A DNA stretch of 64,000 nt from an uncultured Muribaculaceae bacterium (GTDB lineage: Bacteria; Bacteroidota; Bacteroidia; Bacteroidales; Muribaculaceae): NCBI GenBank assembly GCA_910579675.1, contig CAJTUF010000007.1, positions 1-64,000 of the forward strand, read 5' to 3'. Positions 15,260 to 24,740 of the stretch are shown piece by piece; position 1 is the stretch's first letter; each line of letters starts with the position of its first letter. The position numbers and the translations under genes are program-made. A model generated the notes under the pieces. It was given only the letters and a program-made list of their open reading frames with translations, searched no databases and was not told the DNA's origin.

Positions 15260-16375
15260 TTACTTTGCTGTGGAAAGCTCCTTGATGGCTCCTGTAGTGG
15301 GGTAGAACAGAAGCGATGCAGGTGCCTTCTTGTCGGTAAATATGGCTGGATCAAGGCCGAAAGTTATGCCGAGCTGGGCAATCTCCATCTCCTGCGAGAA
15401 TAATTCGCGGCCCATGTAGCCGGCGGTCACTCGCGCGCGTCCTGGGATGTTGTAGGCAACGCCGTTTTTAGGGAAACGGAGGGTTTCACCTTTGTCGTTG
15501 ACAGGCATCTCCCCACGCTCGATTATGTCGATGGTGATTGTCACAGGCTCTCCCGAAAGATCGTCGGACTCCACAAGCCCGTCGACCACCGATATACGGC
15601 CAACGGTGGCTGTCTGGCTGTCACCGTCGATATCACCATCGGGACGGAAAGGCACAGTGTGGACTTCGGTTGAGTGGATCTCTGTGCCTGTAAACATTGC
15701 GGTGAGAGCGGCCTCCTGACGTGCGAGATTGTCGAGCACAAGCTGCATCGCTGCACCATCGGAGGGCATATTGTCGGCTTGACCAGAAATGATGTCGCTC
15801 CGACTCTGGCGCAGCTCGAAGATACGGGCGGCAGCCAGCTCGGCTCGCTTGGCTGTCGATTGGGCCTGAAGCATATCTTCGGTCATAGCCTGACGTGCTT
15901 CAGGGCGCTTGAGCACCGAGATCTCGGGTTTTACATTCACGGGCACGGGATTGGGGACAGGCGCCGGCTGATAATCTATCTCCGAGTTGATGCTTACGGG
16001 GAGTCCATCGGATGTAAGGAGGACAAATGGAGTCGATCCGGCCTTGAATTTAATCAGATAGCGCTCTGCATTGTCGCCGGGAGCCTCCCCTCGGGGATTG
16101 ACGGTGACGCTGCGTAGCTTCCACTCTGTCGAGGGGGTCATCACCGGATCGATGCCGAGATATTTTTTTGAATAGTTGTAGAACTCGCCCGGCTCGCGGT
16201 CGATGCGTTCGGTCTCGATTGATATGTCGAGCATCGTGACGGGCAGGGTGTAGGTGAGGCCATACTCGTTGGCCTTTGTGGCGGTGAATTTTTGGGTCTG
16301 CTGGGCAGATGCCTGAGAGGCTATGAGGAGAGCCGATGCCAATAGTGCGGCTTTCATTGCTGTCGTCGTCATCAT
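15260..16375 (-). CDS. DUF4831 family secreted protein
   Basis: The 371-residue protein has a signal peptide (MKAALLASALLIASQASAQ) and the family landmarks YGLTYTLPVTMLDISIETER, REPGEFYNYSKKYLG and WKLRSVTVNPRGEAPGD. Bacteroidetes homologues are predicted periplasmic or outer-membrane proteins of unknown function. It lies 45 bases downstream of the NAD(P)HX repair gene on the same strand, so the two may be co-transcribed, though a functional link is not obvious. A second in-frame ATG at codon 7 precedes the hydrophobic core and could be the true start. Confidence 0.82.
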   Translation of the reverse strand: MMTTTAMKAALLASALLIASQASAQQTQKFTATKANEYGLTYTLPVTMLDISIETERIDREPGEFYNYSKKYLGIDPVMTPSTEWKLRSVTVNPRGEAPGDNAERYLIKFKAGSTPFVLLTSDGLPVSINSEIDYQPAPVPNPVPVNVKPEISVLKRPEARQAMTEDMLQAQSTAKRAELAAARIFELRQSRSDIISGQADNMPSDGAAMQLVLDNLARQEAALTAMFTGTEIHSTEVHTVPFRPDGDIDGDSQTATVGRISVVDGLVESDDLSGEPVTITIDIIERGEMPVNDKGETLRFPKNGVAYNIPGRARVTAGYMGRELFSQEMEIAQLGITFGLDPAIFTDKKAPASLLFYPTTGAIKELSTAK

Positions 16376-16420
16376 AGAGCTTTTGAGGGGTTGAATCGCG
16401 TTGATTAGTAAGGTATGGGA

Positions 16421-17935
16421 TCACTCTCCCATTATGCGTCGTATTGCTTTTCCGGTTGAGGCGGCAATATCGCCGGCAGTGGTGCCGTATATGCCATTTG
16501 ACTCTGAAGCGATCTCGCCTGCAACACCATGTACGAAGGCGCCGAGCAGAGCCGCCACTTCGGGCTTGTAGCCTTGGGCGAGAAACGATACGATGATGCC
16601 GGTGAGTACATCGCCGCTACCGGCTGTGGCGAGAGCGGGAGTGCCTGACGAATTGAAGTAGACCTTTCCGTCGGGTCGCACAAGGGCAGTGTAGCGTCCT
16701 TTGAGTAGGATGAGTATATTGTAGTCTTCCGAGGCTTTGATGGCGCGGATCAGACGCTCCTCGTCGGAGGAGTGCTTGCCAAACAGACGGTCAAACTCGC
16801 CTGCGTGGGGGGTGATGATGGAGTGGTCGGGGATAAGGTCGAGCATAGAGCGACGCTGAGCCAGACAGTTGAGGGCATCGGCATCGAGCACAACGGGGTC
16901 GACAGCCGACTTGAGAAATGTCTCAAGGGCCATTATCGTGGCATCGGCCGTACCGATACCGGGGCCTATAGCCACGGAAGTGAATTTGTGGGCCGACGGG
17001 ATGGCGGTGATGATGCTGTCGTTGGGATCGGATGAAAACATAGCTTCAGGCACTGCCGACTGCATCACCTCGTAGCCCCACGATGCTGACCTCACTGTGA
17101 CTTTACCGACGCCGGAACGCAGCGCGCCGAGGGCCGCAAACTGTGCCGCGCCCATCATGCCGTAGGAGCCTGCGGCTATGAGCGCGTGGCCAAAATCTGC
17201 TTTACTGCAGAAAGGATTGCGGGGTTTGAGAAGGCGCTTCATGCCTCCGGCATCGACGAGCTGGAAATTAGCGGGAGTGCGGCGGATGGCATCGCTATCG
17301 AGCCCTATGTCGATCACTTTCCATTCGCCTACGAGCTCGGCATTTTCTTTCATCAGAAATGCAAGGCGCGGAAACTGGGTGGTGATGGTGAGATCGGCGT
17401 GGATAATGTTGCGGTTGATCGATCCTCTGTTCCAATCGCTGAACATACCCGACGGGATGTCGATCGACACCACAGAGGCACCGCTCTCATTGATATATTG
17501 AACGAGCGATTTGAATCCACCCGAAAGACCATCGCGGAGGCCCGAACCGAAGAGACCATCTATCACAAGATAGCTTCGGTCGAGATCAGGCAGGGTAAAG
17601 GCTCCAGTCACTTCGACCAGTCTCACCCCGGGTTGAGTCTTAAGATTGTCGCGGAATGTCCGGCATTCGGCCGAAAGCTTGTCGCCACCGATGTTGAAGA
17701 GGTAAACATCGGGCATGAAGCCCTGAGCTGCCAGACGCTGCGCCACAGCCAGCGCGTCAGCGCCGTTGTTACCAGGGCCGGCAAAAATGGCTGTGGGGCG
17801 TGAATCGGGAAACCGCGCTATGATTTCATCGGTGACACCTGCGGCCACACGGTTGATGAGCTCGGACGAAGATGTGCCTCGCTCTATAGTCAGGCGGTCG
17901 ATTGCCCTTATATCGTCGTTGGTGAATATTTTCAT
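16421..17935 (-). CDS. nnr: Bifunctional NAD(P)H-hydrate epimerase / ADP-dependent dehydratase
   Basis: The 504-residue fusion repairs hydrated NADH and NADPH. The N-terminal YjeF epimerase domain (about 1-210) has IFAGPGNNGADALAVAQRL; the C-terminal ribokinase-like dehydratase (about 225-500) has FGHALIAAGSYGMMGA, SVAIGPGIGT, ITPHAGEFDRLFG and the nucleotide/catalytic ATAGSGDVLTGIIVSFLAQG. Both halves appear intact. It acts in the cytoplasm as metabolite repair. It heads the minus-strand run with DUF4831. A TAATTTTG on the minus strand at 17993-18000 is the probable -7 box. Confidence 0.96.
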   Translation of the reverse strand: MKIFTNDDIRAIDRLTIERGTSSSELINRVAAGVTDEIIARFPDSRPTAIFAGPGNNGADALAVAQRLAAQGFMPDVYLFNIGGDKLSAECRTFRDNLKTQPGVRLVEVTGAFTLPDLDRSYLVIDGLFGSGLRDGLSGGFKSLVQYINESGASVVSIDIPSGMFSDWNRGSINRNIIHADLTITTQFPRLAFLMKENAELVGEWKVIDIGLDSDAIRRTPANFQLVDAGGMKRLLKPRNPFCSKADFGHALIAAGSYGMMGAAQFAALGALRSGVGKVTVRSASWGYEVMQSAVPEAMFSSDPNDSIITAIPSAHKFTSVAIGPGIGTADATIMALETFLKSAVDPVVLDADALNCLAQRRSMLDLIPDHSIITPHAGEFDRLFGKHSSDEERLIRAIKASEDYNILILLKGRYTALVRPDGKVYFNSSGTPALATAGSGDVLTGIIVSFLAQGYKPEVAALLGAFVHGVAGEIASESNGIYGTTAGDIAASTGKAIRRIMGE

Positions 17936-17992
17936 TTCAAGTCTGCAAAGAGAAGAGGTGGAAATTGGTAAGTACCGACAGATTATGACCTA

Positions 17993-18000
17993 CAAAATTA
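17993..18000 (-). promoter_or_regulatory. -7 box for nnr
   Basis: TAATTTTG on the minus strand, an exact TAnnTTTG match 58 bases upstream of the nnr start. The -33 element is not clear. Confidence 0.45.
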
Positions 18001-18124
18001 CAAAAAATGGAGGTAAGAGCGGCATTACCGACCGTAAAATATTCATATAGGCTAAAACAATGGGGTGCGGGAGCTGGTTAGAGAGTTGATAGGAATCAAC
18101 CCATACCCCCATTCAGTTCATGTT

Positions 18125-18778
18125 ATGAAGAAAATACCGATGGCTATGACCGGGCTCCTGCTCTCCTCTTCCATGGCTCTTCAAGCTGTGGAGCCCATGA
18201 GTGTGGAGCCAGACAGTGAGCGGCGTCCGTTTGCCATGTCGGTCAAGACCAATATGCTCTACGATCTGCTTGCGCTTCCCAATATCGGAGCCGAAGTATA
18301 CTTAGGCCAGGATTGGTCAGTCGCTGCCGACTGGATGTATGGATGGTGGAGCAACCGTGGCAAACACCGTTATTGGCGTGCCTATGGCGGCAATATAGGT
18401 GTGAGATGGTGGATCGGTGAAAACCGTAATGCTTCGATCCGGCAGGGCCATCATCTTGGTGTGTCGGCGGGAGTTGTGACCTATGATTTTGAATGGGGAG
18501 GCACCGGCTATATGGGAGGTCGTCCCCACGGTACTCTCTGGGATCGATGCAACTATACCGCATCGGTGGAATATGGATATGCGTTGCCTGTCTCGCGGCG
18601 TCTTAATCTCGACTTTTCCATCGGTGTCGGCTATCTCGGCGGAAGGTATATAAAATATGAACCGCAGGGGGACAATTATGTGTGTCGGGCGACCCGCAGG
18701 CTCAATTGGGTGGGGCCGGTCAAGCTTGAGATTGCACTGGTGTGGCTGCTCGGAAGGGATAACTACAATAGTAAATGA
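18125..18778 (+). CDS. DUF3575 domain-containing outer-membrane protein
   Basis: From the ATG at 18125 the product is 217 residues with a signal peptide (MKKIPMAMTGLLLSSSMALQA). The DUF3575 pattern is clear: AMSVKTNMLYDLLALPNIGAEVYLG, DWSVAADWMYGWW, YWRAYGGNIGVRWWIG and the repeated Tyr/Gly-rich strands of a small beta-barrel. Similar genes lie in Bacteroidetes fimbrial or cell-surface loci, but none are nearby here. A GTG at 18065 in frame would add 20 residues with no signal character and is rejected as start. Role unknown beyond outer-membrane location. Confidence 0.85.
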   Translation: MKKIPMAMTGLLLSSSMALQAVEPMSVEPDSERRPFAMSVKTNMLYDLLALPNIGAEVYLGQDWSVAADWMYGWWSNRGKHRYWRAYGGNIGVRWWIGENRNASIRQGHHLGVSAGVVTYDFEWGGTGYMGGRPHGTLWDRCNYTASVEYGYALPVSRRLNLDFSIGVGYLGGRYIKYEPQGDNYVCRATRRLNWVGPVKLEIALVWLLGRDNYNSK

Positions 18779-18805
18779 TGTGCTCGGCAAAAATGTGGTG
18801 ATACT

Positions 18806-18840
18806 TTTGTCGGCAGATAGCGGAATTTTTGCTAATTTTG
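18806..18840 (+). promoter_or_regulatory. Promoter of hpt
   Basis: TTTG at 18806-18809, a 23-base spacer and TAATTTTG at 18833-18840. The -7 box ends 20 bases before the hpt start codon. Confidence 0.6.
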
Positions 18841-18860
18841 CCAGACATATTTGATCACCC

Positions 18861-19454
18861 ATGAAGCAAGACGAAGCAGGAGGTGGGACATTATCCCCCG
18901 CCCAGACAACAGTGACATACAACGGGCTCACCTTTGTGCCCTTCATTTCCCGGCAAGCTATCAGCGAGCGCGTCAATGAAATAGCAGCATCTCTGAGTCG
19001 GCGATTTGAGGGGAGCGTGCCCTTGATTGTGTGTGTGCTCAACGGCGCATTCCCTTTTGCCGCCGATATTTTCAGATCCCTTACTATCGACGCTGAAATA
19101 GCCTTTGTGCGCTTAAAAAGCTACGATGGCATGTCGTCGACCGGCTCTGTGAAGCAGCTTCAGGGCCTCAATGAAGAAATTGAGGGTCGTGATGTGGTCA
19201 TAGTCGAGGATATCATCGACACCGGCCGCACTATGGCGGGTCTGCTCAAGGATCTTGCATCACGCTCGCCGCGATCGCTATCGGTGGCCACACTGCTATT
19301 CAAGCCCGATGCCCTTCAGGCCGAGGTAAATCCTGACTATGTAGGGTTTGAGATACCCTCAAAATTTATCATAGGCTACGGGCTCGACCTCGACGGACTG
19401 GCCCGCAATTTGCCGGATATATGGGTGCTCCACGAAGAGTGTCAGGCTGTGTGA
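18861..19454 (+). CDS. hpt: Hypoxanthine phosphoribosyltransferase
   Basis: The 197-residue protein is a type I phosphoribosyltransferase. The PRPP-binding loop reads VVIVEDIIDTGRTMAGLL (about 112-129), and VCVLNGAFPFAADI and FVRLKSYDGM match the hypoxanthine/guanine subfamily. It salvages hypoxanthine (and probably guanine) to the nucleotide in the cytoplasm. It has its own promoter and is followed 51 bases later by adenylate kinase, so purine salvage and adenylate balance are expressed together. The N-terminus is slightly longer than in Escherichia coli Hpt. Confidence 0.94.
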   Translation: MKQDEAGGGTLSPAQTTVTYNGLTFVPFISRQAISERVNEIAASLSRRFEGSVPLIVCVLNGAFPFAADIFRSLTIDAEIAFVRLKSYDGMSSTGSVKQLQGLNEEIEGRDVVIVEDIIDTGRTMAGLLKDLASRSPRSLSVATLLFKPDALQAEVNPDYVGFEIPSKFIIGYGLDLDGLARNLPDIWVLHEECQAV

Positions 19455-19505
19455 AGCGATCCCCTTTTTTCTATTGACGTTAAACCCACACATACTCTCA
19501 GCAAT

Positions 19506-20081
19506 ATGCTTAATGTTGTATTATTCGGTGCGCCGGGAAGCGGCAAAGGCACTCAGAGCGAGCGCTTGATCGACCGCTACGGTTTCCACCACATCTCTAC
19601 AGGCGATGTGCTCCGCTCGCATATTGCCCGCGGCACCGAGCTTGGTCGCGTGGCCGACAGCTATATATCCAAGGGACAGCTTATTCCCGACGATCTTATG
19701 GCCAATATCCTTGCCGATGTGCTCGACAATGAGGTCGACAAAGGGGCAAAGGGCGTCATATTCGATGGCTTTCCCCGCACTGTGGCTCAGGCTGAGGCTC
19801 TGGAAGGTATCCTTCAGGAGCGGGGCCGTAAGGTGGACATGGTGATAGGTCTTGAGACTGACGATGAGGAGCTCACTGCCCGTCTGCTCAAACGCGGCAT
19901 CGACTCGGGTCGCTCCGACGATAATCTGGAGACCATCCGCAAGCGTCTTGAAGTGTACCATAATCAGACTTCACCTCTTCGCGACTATTATACCGGACAG
20001 GGTAAATACCGCAAGGTTGAGGGCAAAGGTCATCCTGACGAGATATTCACAGCAATAGCAAGCCATATCGACAGCATCTGA
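19506..20081 (+). CDS. adk: Adenylate kinase
   Basis: The 191-residue enzyme has the P-loop GAPGSGKGTQ (8-17), HISTGDVLR (AMP-binding region), GFPRTVAQAEAL and the lid segment LLKRGIDSGRSDDNLETI. The lid is the short form without the zinc-type insertion, so length is typical of short adenylate kinases. It converts ATP plus AMP to two ADP. It follows hpt in what is probably one operon, ending at the terminator at 20107-20151. Confidence 0.97.
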   Translation: MLNVVLFGAPGSGKGTQSERLIDRYGFHHISTGDVLRSHIARGTELGRVADSYISKGQLIPDDLMANILADVLDNEVDKGAKGVIFDGFPRTVAQAEALEGILQERGRKVDMVIGLETDDEELTARLLKRGIDSGRSDDNLETIRKRLEVYHNQTSPLRDYYTGQGKYRKVEGKGHPDEIFTAIASHIDSI

Positions 20082-20106
20082 CCCTCCTCAGAGGCTAATA
20101 AATAAT

Positions 20107-20151
20107 GTAAGGCGGCCCGTGGTTCTAAATCATGGGCCGTCTTACTTTTTG
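20107..20151 (+). terminator. Terminator of hpt-adk
   Basis: TAAGGCGGCCCGTG and CATGGGCCGTCTTA form a stem (with G-U pairs) around a 9-base loop, followed by CTTTTT. It starts 26 bases after the adk stop. Confidence 0.8.
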
Positions 20152-20175
20152 GCCTGTTGTGGGGAGGATGCTGAA

Positions 20176-20226
20176 ATAATAAGGCCGGAATCGGGCTCGC
20201 ACACAAAGGTGGAGCCGGATTCCGGC
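20176..20226 (-). terminator. Terminator of the fumarase gene
   Basis: CCGGAATCGGGCTC and GAGCCGGATTCCGG pair with one mismatch (14 positions); on the minus strand the stem is followed by CTTATTATTT. It starts 33 bases after the fumarase stop. Confidence 0.75.
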
Positions 20227-20257
20227 GGGGTATATCGGATGGTTAATCCAAGGAGGA

Positions 20258-21910
20258 TCAGTGCTGGCTCATGGGGCAGCCTGAGCAACGCTTGGATATT
20301 TCGGTGAAGAAGTCGTTGCCTTTGTCGTCGACGAGGATGAATGCGGGGAAGTCTTCGACCTCAATCTTCCAGATGGCTTCCATGCCGAGTTCTGGATATT
20401 CGAGGAGTTCGACTTTCTTGATGCTGTTTTGGGCGAGGATGGCAGCGGGACCGCCTATTGATCCGAGATAGAAGCCGCCGTGCTTGTGGCAGGCGTCGGT
20501 GACCTGCTGTGAGCGGTTGCCCTTGGCGATCATCACCATTGAGCCACCGGCTGCCTGGAATTGGTCAACATAGGAGTCCATTCGTCCTGCGGTGGTGGGG
20601 CCAAACGAGCCTGAGGGCATTCCTTCGGGAGTCTTGGCGGGACCGGCATAGTAGATGGGGTGGTTTTTGAGGTATTCGGGCATGGGCTCGCCGCGGTCGA
20701 GACGCTCCTTGATTTTGGCGTGGGCAATGTCGCGACCTACGATGATGGTGCCGTTGAGGCTCAGGCGTGTGGATACGGGATATTTGGAGAGTTCGGCCAG
20801 AATCTCGCTCATCGGGCGGTTGAGGTCGATCGACACGGCATTGGTCTCGGAGGCGTTGCGCATCTCTTCGGGGATGAGGCTTCCGGGGTTGGTGTCGAGA
20901 CGCTCGATCCAAAGGCCCTCGCGGTTGATCTTGGCCTTGACATTGCGGTCGGCCGAGCAACTTACGCCGATGCCTACGGGGCATGATGCGCCGTGGCGGG
21001 GAAGGCGAATGACGCGGATGTCGTGGGCAAAATATTTGCCGCCAAACTGGGCGCCGAGGCCTATTTCCTGAGCCTTCTTGAGGAGTTCTGCCTCAAGCTC
21101 CTTGTCGCGGAAAGCGTGGCCGAGCTCGTTTCCGTGGTCGGGTAGGTTGTCGTAATATTTCACCGAAGCCTTCTTCACGGTGGCGAGGTTCATTTCGGCC
21201 GAGGTGCCACCCACAACGATAGCGATGTGGTAGGGAGGGCAAGCTGCGGTGCCGAGGCTCTTCATCTTCTCTACGAGGAAGGGAATGAGCTTATCGGGAT
21301 TGATGAGGGCCTTGGTCTCCTGATAGAGATAGGTTTTATTGGCCGAGCCGCCGCCCTTTGCCACGAAGAGGAACTTGTATTCGTCGCCGTCGGTGGCATA
21401 GAGGTCGATCTGGGCAGGCAGATTGCAACCTGTGTTGACCTCGTCGTACATGTTGAGGGGTGCGTTTTGCGAATAGCGGAGATTGTCGGTGGTATAGGTG
21501 AGGTATACGCCTTTTGAGAGGCGCTCCTCATCACCGCCGCCGGTGTATACACGCTGTCCCTTCTTGCCTATGACGATAGCTGTGCCGGTGTCCTGGCAGA
21601 AGGGGAGCTGCCCCTTGGCTGCCACTTCGGCATTGCGGAGCATGGTGAGGGCGACAAACTTATCGTTGTCGGATGCTTCGGGGTCGTGAAGTATCTTAGC
21701 CACCATTTCATTGTGCTCGCGGCGGAGCATGAAGGCATTGTCGTGGGTGGCCTGACGTGCGAGGACGGTGAGGGCTTCGGGATCCACGACGAGCATGTCG
21801 CGGCCTTCAAACTGCTCTACCTTTACATAATCCGACGTGAGGTGGTAGTATTCCGTGGTGTCGGGACCAAGCGGAAACATTTCCTGGTACTGAAACGGTT
21901 TGGTAGCCAT
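20258..21910 (-). CDS. fumA: Class I fumarate hydratase (iron-sulfur)
   Basis: From the ATG at 21910 the product is 550 residues, the usual size of the fused alpha-beta class I enzyme. Cysteine-containing landmarks of the 4Fe-4S cluster are FCQDTGTAIV, NTGCNLPAQID and GGTSAEMN nearby, with the beta-domain motif GPTTAGRMDSYVDQFQAAGGSMVMIAKG split over its conserved Gly-rich turn. It interconverts fumarate and malate in the reductive branch that leads to succinate and propionate in anaerobic Bacteroidetes. It stands alone, with a terminator at 20176-20226. A longer open frame from 21979 lacks family similarity and is not used. Confidence 0.95.
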   Translation of the reverse strand: MATKPFQYQEMFPLGPDTTEYYHLTSDYVKVEQFEGRDMLVVDPEALTVLARQATHDNAFMLRREHNEMVAKILHDPEASDNDKFVALTMLRNAEVAAKGQLPFCQDTGTAIVIGKKGQRVYTGGGDEERLSKGVYLTYTTDNLRYSQNAPLNMYDEVNTGCNLPAQIDLYATDGDEYKFLFVAKGGGSANKTYLYQETKALINPDKLIPFLVEKMKSLGTAACPPYHIAIVVGGTSAEMNLATVKKASVKYYDNLPDHGNELGHAFRDKELEAELLKKAQEIGLGAQFGGKYFAHDIRVIRLPRHGASCPVGIGVSCSADRNVKAKINREGLWIERLDTNPGSLIPEEMRNASETNAVSIDLNRPMSEILAELSKYPVSTRLSLNGTIIVGRDIAHAKIKERLDRGEPMPEYLKNHPIYYAGPAKTPEGMPSGSFGPTTAGRMDSYVDQFQAAGGSMVMIAKGNRSQQVTDACHKHGGFYLGSIGGPAAILAQNSIKKVELLEYPELGMEAIWKIEVEDFPAFILVDDKGNDFFTEISKRCSGCPMSQH

Positions 21911-22056
21911 TGGGCAAAGGGTTATGATTGTTTGAAATTTCCTTGTTTGGCGACGGCGTAGATATGCCGTCCACGGCAAAAGTAGCCATTATTTTCGTCA
22001 TCAGCAAACTTTTGGGGCTCTCATTGGGTTTACATTACAGATTAAACAAGATAATT

Positions 22057-22704
22057 ATGAAGAAATCGATCCACTACATCGCATTAGCCGCCTTGACTGC
22101 TGTGGCTGTGGCATCGTGTGCCGACAACAGCAAGCTGGCGAAACAGATAGAGGGGTCGTGGCAGGGCAATCCGGTGTCAGTGCCATCGACCTCAGCCGGC
22201 ATAATAAATATGACTGACACATGGACATTTATCAACGACGATACCCGCGCAACAGGTGGCGAACTGGTGGTGACTTCTATGGCTTCGGTCGAGTGGCCTC
22301 TTACAGCTGAGGGTGACTCTGTTGCGCCTCAGTCGGCCCCTTATGCTCTTACCCTTGCGGCTTCCGTAAGTTTCAATGCCTCGTGGGATCTCGATGCCGA
22401 CGATCCTGACGAGGAGATCCTTGTGTCGATCGACCCGAAGACAATGTCGATAAGCATTGATCCGGCAGCTGTTGCCTTGAGCACTGACGGCAATCCGACC
22501 ACTGTCGATTCGATCCCACCCTCGGTCTATGCGGCAGTGAGGAGCGAGCTCACCCGCGCCGTGCAGAGCCGTTTTTACCCGATCAATCATCTTGATGATG
22601 TCAAGATCCAAGGATCAACTCTGAAATTTGAGGTGCCTTCGGGCCAGGAGAAGTCCGACGATGTCAAGATGATACTCACCCGCAAAGGCGGCCTCGGGCG
22701 CTGA
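22057..22704 (+). CDS. Putative lipoprotein (215 aa), lipocalin-like
   Basis: From the ATG at 22057 there is a lipoprotein signal with lipobox VAVASC (Cys about residue 20), then KQIEGSWQGNPVSVP and a Thr-, Ser- and Val-rich strand-forming remainder that ends KMILTRKG. The opening IEGSW and alternating strands resemble Bacteroidetes lipocalin-like or DUF-type lipoproteins, but I cannot name the family securely. It is probably anchored in the inner leaflet of an envelope membrane. It precedes the aspartate decarboxylase gene by 47 bases. Confidence 0.78.
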   Translation: MKKSIHYIALAALTAVAVASCADNSKLAKQIEGSWQGNPVSVPSTSAGIINMTDTWTFINDDTRATGGELVVTSMASVEWPLTAEGDSVAPQSAPYALTLAASVSFNASWDLDADDPDEEILVSIDPKTMSISIDPAAVALSTDGNPTTVDSIPPSVYAAVRSELTRAVQSRFYPINHLDDVKIQGSTLKFEVPSGQEKSDDVKMILTRKGGLGR

Positions 22705-22751
22705 TCTTTTTTAGCATAACATGATTATAAACACACACAGACATAACTCTA

Positions 22752-24404
22752 TTGACTATGAATATCTCACCCAATCCATCTCGCCGCGCAGAAGAGGAGA
22801 AGCTCTCTCAGATGAGTCCGTTTGAGATCAAAAACAAGCTCATCAGCATGGCTAAAGCCGATTCCCGCAAGTCGACCTCTACATTTCTCAATGCAGGCCG
22901 AGGCAATCCAAACTGGATAGCCACTGAGCCTCGCGATGCCTTTTTCCTTTTAGGAAAGTTTGGCATGCAGGAGTGCCGACGCAAATATGAAGATCCTGTA
23001 GGCATTGCCGGCATCCCTTCGCAGGAGGGCATAGGCAAGCGCTTTGTGGCCTTCCTTGCCGACAATGCTTCGGAGCCTGGGGGCAAGTTGCTCCGCAGCG
23101 CTTTCGACTATCTGGTGAAGGTGCATAATGCCGATCCGGATGAGTTGGCCATGGAATGGGCCGAGGGTATTATCGGCGATCAGTATCCTACCCCCGACCG
23201 TATCCTCAAGCACACTGAGATCCTTATCCGCGACTATCTGCGCCTTGAGATGGGTGGAGAGCCTGAGTCGACCGAAGTCTACGACCTGTTTGCCACAGAG
23301 GGTGGCACAGCAGGCATGTGTTATGCATTTGATTCCCTTCAGGAAAATTTCCTGATCGACAAGGGGGACAAGATGGCTCTCATGGTGCCTATCTTCACTC
23401 CTTATATTGAGATTCCGGAACTGGAGCGATTCTCATTTGACGTGGTCAATATCTCGGCCAACTCGATTGAGCAGCCCGGCGGCTTCCATACATGGCAGTA
23501 TCCTCCCGAAGAGCTCGACAAGCTTCGCGATCCCTCGGTCAAGTTGCTCTGTCTGGTCAATCCCTCCAATCCTCCGTCGTACACACTCGACCCCGACCTT
23601 GTTGACCGACTGGTAGAGATTGTTGAAAATGACAATCCTGAGCTGATGATTGTCACCGACGATGTGTATGGTACATTTGTGAAAAACTTCCATTCGCTCA
23701 TGTATCGTCTGCCCCACAATACCATGTGTGTCTACTCCTTCTCCAAGTATTTTGGAGCCACGGGCTGGCGTCTGGCTGTGACAGCCATCAACCGCGACAA
23801 TATCTTCGACCGAAAGATTGCCGCTCTTCCGGCCGACCAGAAGGAAGCACTGGCAAAGCGCTACGGATCGCTCTCGACCAATCCCGGGTCGATCCGCTTT
23901 ATCGACCGCATGGTTGCCGACTCGCGTCTTGTGGCTCTTAACCACACGGCTGGCCTGTCGACGCCTCAGCAGATCCAGATGACCCTCATGGCCGCATTCT
24001 CGCTTCTGCCCGGTGGCGCTCCCTACAAGGCCCGCATGCAGGAGATCATCACCGAGCGACTGGAAGCTCTTTGGACCAATACAGGCTTCACCCTTTTGGT
24101 TGATCCACTCCGCGCCGGTTATTACTCCGAGATCGATATCATGCTCTGGGCCCGCAAGTTTTATGGCGATGACTTTGCCAAATATCTGAGCGACAATTAT
24201 GAGCCACTCGACTTTGTGCTCCGACTTGCAGAGTCGACCGCGGTGGTGCTACTCAACGGCGATGGCTTCGACGGCCCGGCATGGAGTGTGAGAGCGTCGC
24301 TCGCCAACCTCGACAAGGACGACTATCTCAAGATCGGCGGTGCTATCCGCAGTCTCCTCGACGAATACCACGAGGCTTATCTTGCAGCAAAGGACAAGAA
24401 TTGA
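22752..24404 (+). CDS. aspD: Aspartate 4-decarboxylase (bifunctional aspartate aminotransferase)
   Basis: The 550-residue PLP enzyme is a fold-type I aminotransferase of the aspartate beta-decarboxylase subgroup, which is longer than ordinary aminotransferases. Landmarks are FLNAGRGNPNW near the N-terminus, CLVNPSNPPSYTL, MIVTDDVYGTFVKNF and the PLP lysine in YSFSKYFGATGWRL. It releases CO2 from aspartate to give alanine, and in other bacteria works with an aspartate:alanine antiporter to make proton motive force; no antiporter is adjacent. A second ATG two codons downstream (22758) is an equally possible start. It is followed by a hairpin at 24446-24489. Confidence 0.95.
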   Translation: MTMNISPNPSRRAEEEKLSQMSPFEIKNKLISMAKADSRKSTSTFLNAGRGNPNWIATEPRDAFFLLGKFGMQECRRKYEDPVGIAGIPSQEGIGKRFVAFLADNASEPGGKLLRSAFDYLVKVHNADPDELAMEWAEGIIGDQYPTPDRILKHTEILIRDYLRLEMGGEPESTEVYDLFATEGGTAGMCYAFDSLQENFLIDKGDKMALMVPIFTPYIEIPELERFSFDVVNISANSIEQPGGFHTWQYPPEELDKLRDPSVKLLCLVNPSNPPSYTLDPDLVDRLVEIVENDNPELMIVTDDVYGTFVKNFHSLMYRLPHNTMCVYSFSKYFGATGWRLAVTAINRDNIFDRKIAALPADQKEALAKRYGSLSTNPGSIRFIDRMVADSRLVALNHTAGLSTPQQIQMTLMAAFSLLPGGAPYKARMQEIITERLEALWTNTGFTLLVDPLRAGYYSEIDIMLWARKFYGDDFAKYLSDNYEPLDFVLRLAESTAVVLLNGDGFDGPAWSVRASLANLDKDDYLKIGGAIRSLLDEYHEAYLAAKDKN

Positions 24405-24445
24405 CCCCCGCCTCGCGCACAGGACGCGAAGCACCATCAGATATC

Positions 24446-24489
24446 AAGCCGGTTTCCACTATCCGATGCCACGGAGTGGAGGCCGGCTT
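24446..24489 (+). terminator. Hairpin terminator after aspD
   Basis: AAGCCGGTTTCCACT pairs with AGTGGAGGCCGGCTT over 15 positions (two G-U pairs). The downstream sequence TTGTC is not strongly U-rich, so efficiency is uncertain. Confidence 0.6.
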
Positions 24490-24562
24490 TGTCAATGCCG
24501 GTATCAAATGTCCCCCACAGCGCAAAAAAAATGGGATCCGGCATCAGAAATAGACCTAAATG

Positions 24563-24594
24563 TTTGGTAGATTGGAGAAAAATAGCTTACTTTG
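24563..24594 (+). promoter_or_regulatory. Promoter of rpmB-rpmG-DUF4295
   Basis: TTTG at 24563-24566, a 20-base spacer and TTACTTTG at 24587-24594, one position off TAnnTTTG. Start of transcription would be near 24600. Confidence 0.5.
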
Positions 24595-24740
24595 CAGTCG
24601 GTTTACAAAGCTGGCCCGTGAAAATCGGTGAGAATGATGCACTTATCGACGATATGAGACTCGGGTATAGCCTCAAGCCACGGCTTCGGCCATCAACCTA
24701 CCCCACGATAACAAACAAAGCTAAGTAACACTCCCCAGCC

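Larger units (their letters stand above)
24405..24740. other. Intergenic region and 5' leader of the rpmB operon
   Basis: No gene is supported here. It contains the aspD terminator (24446-24489), the ribosomal-protein promoter (24563-24594) and a leader of roughly 140 bases that can form a small GGC-TTCG-GCC hairpin near 24677. The leader length leaves room for translational control of the ribosomal proteins, but no known riboswitch or leader motif is recognised. Confidence 0.5.

Noticed and set aside
22752..24404. Aspartate:alanine antiporter partner for aspD
   Set aside because: No polytopic antiporter gene lies on either side; the upstream gene is a small lipoprotein and the downstream genes are ribosomal.
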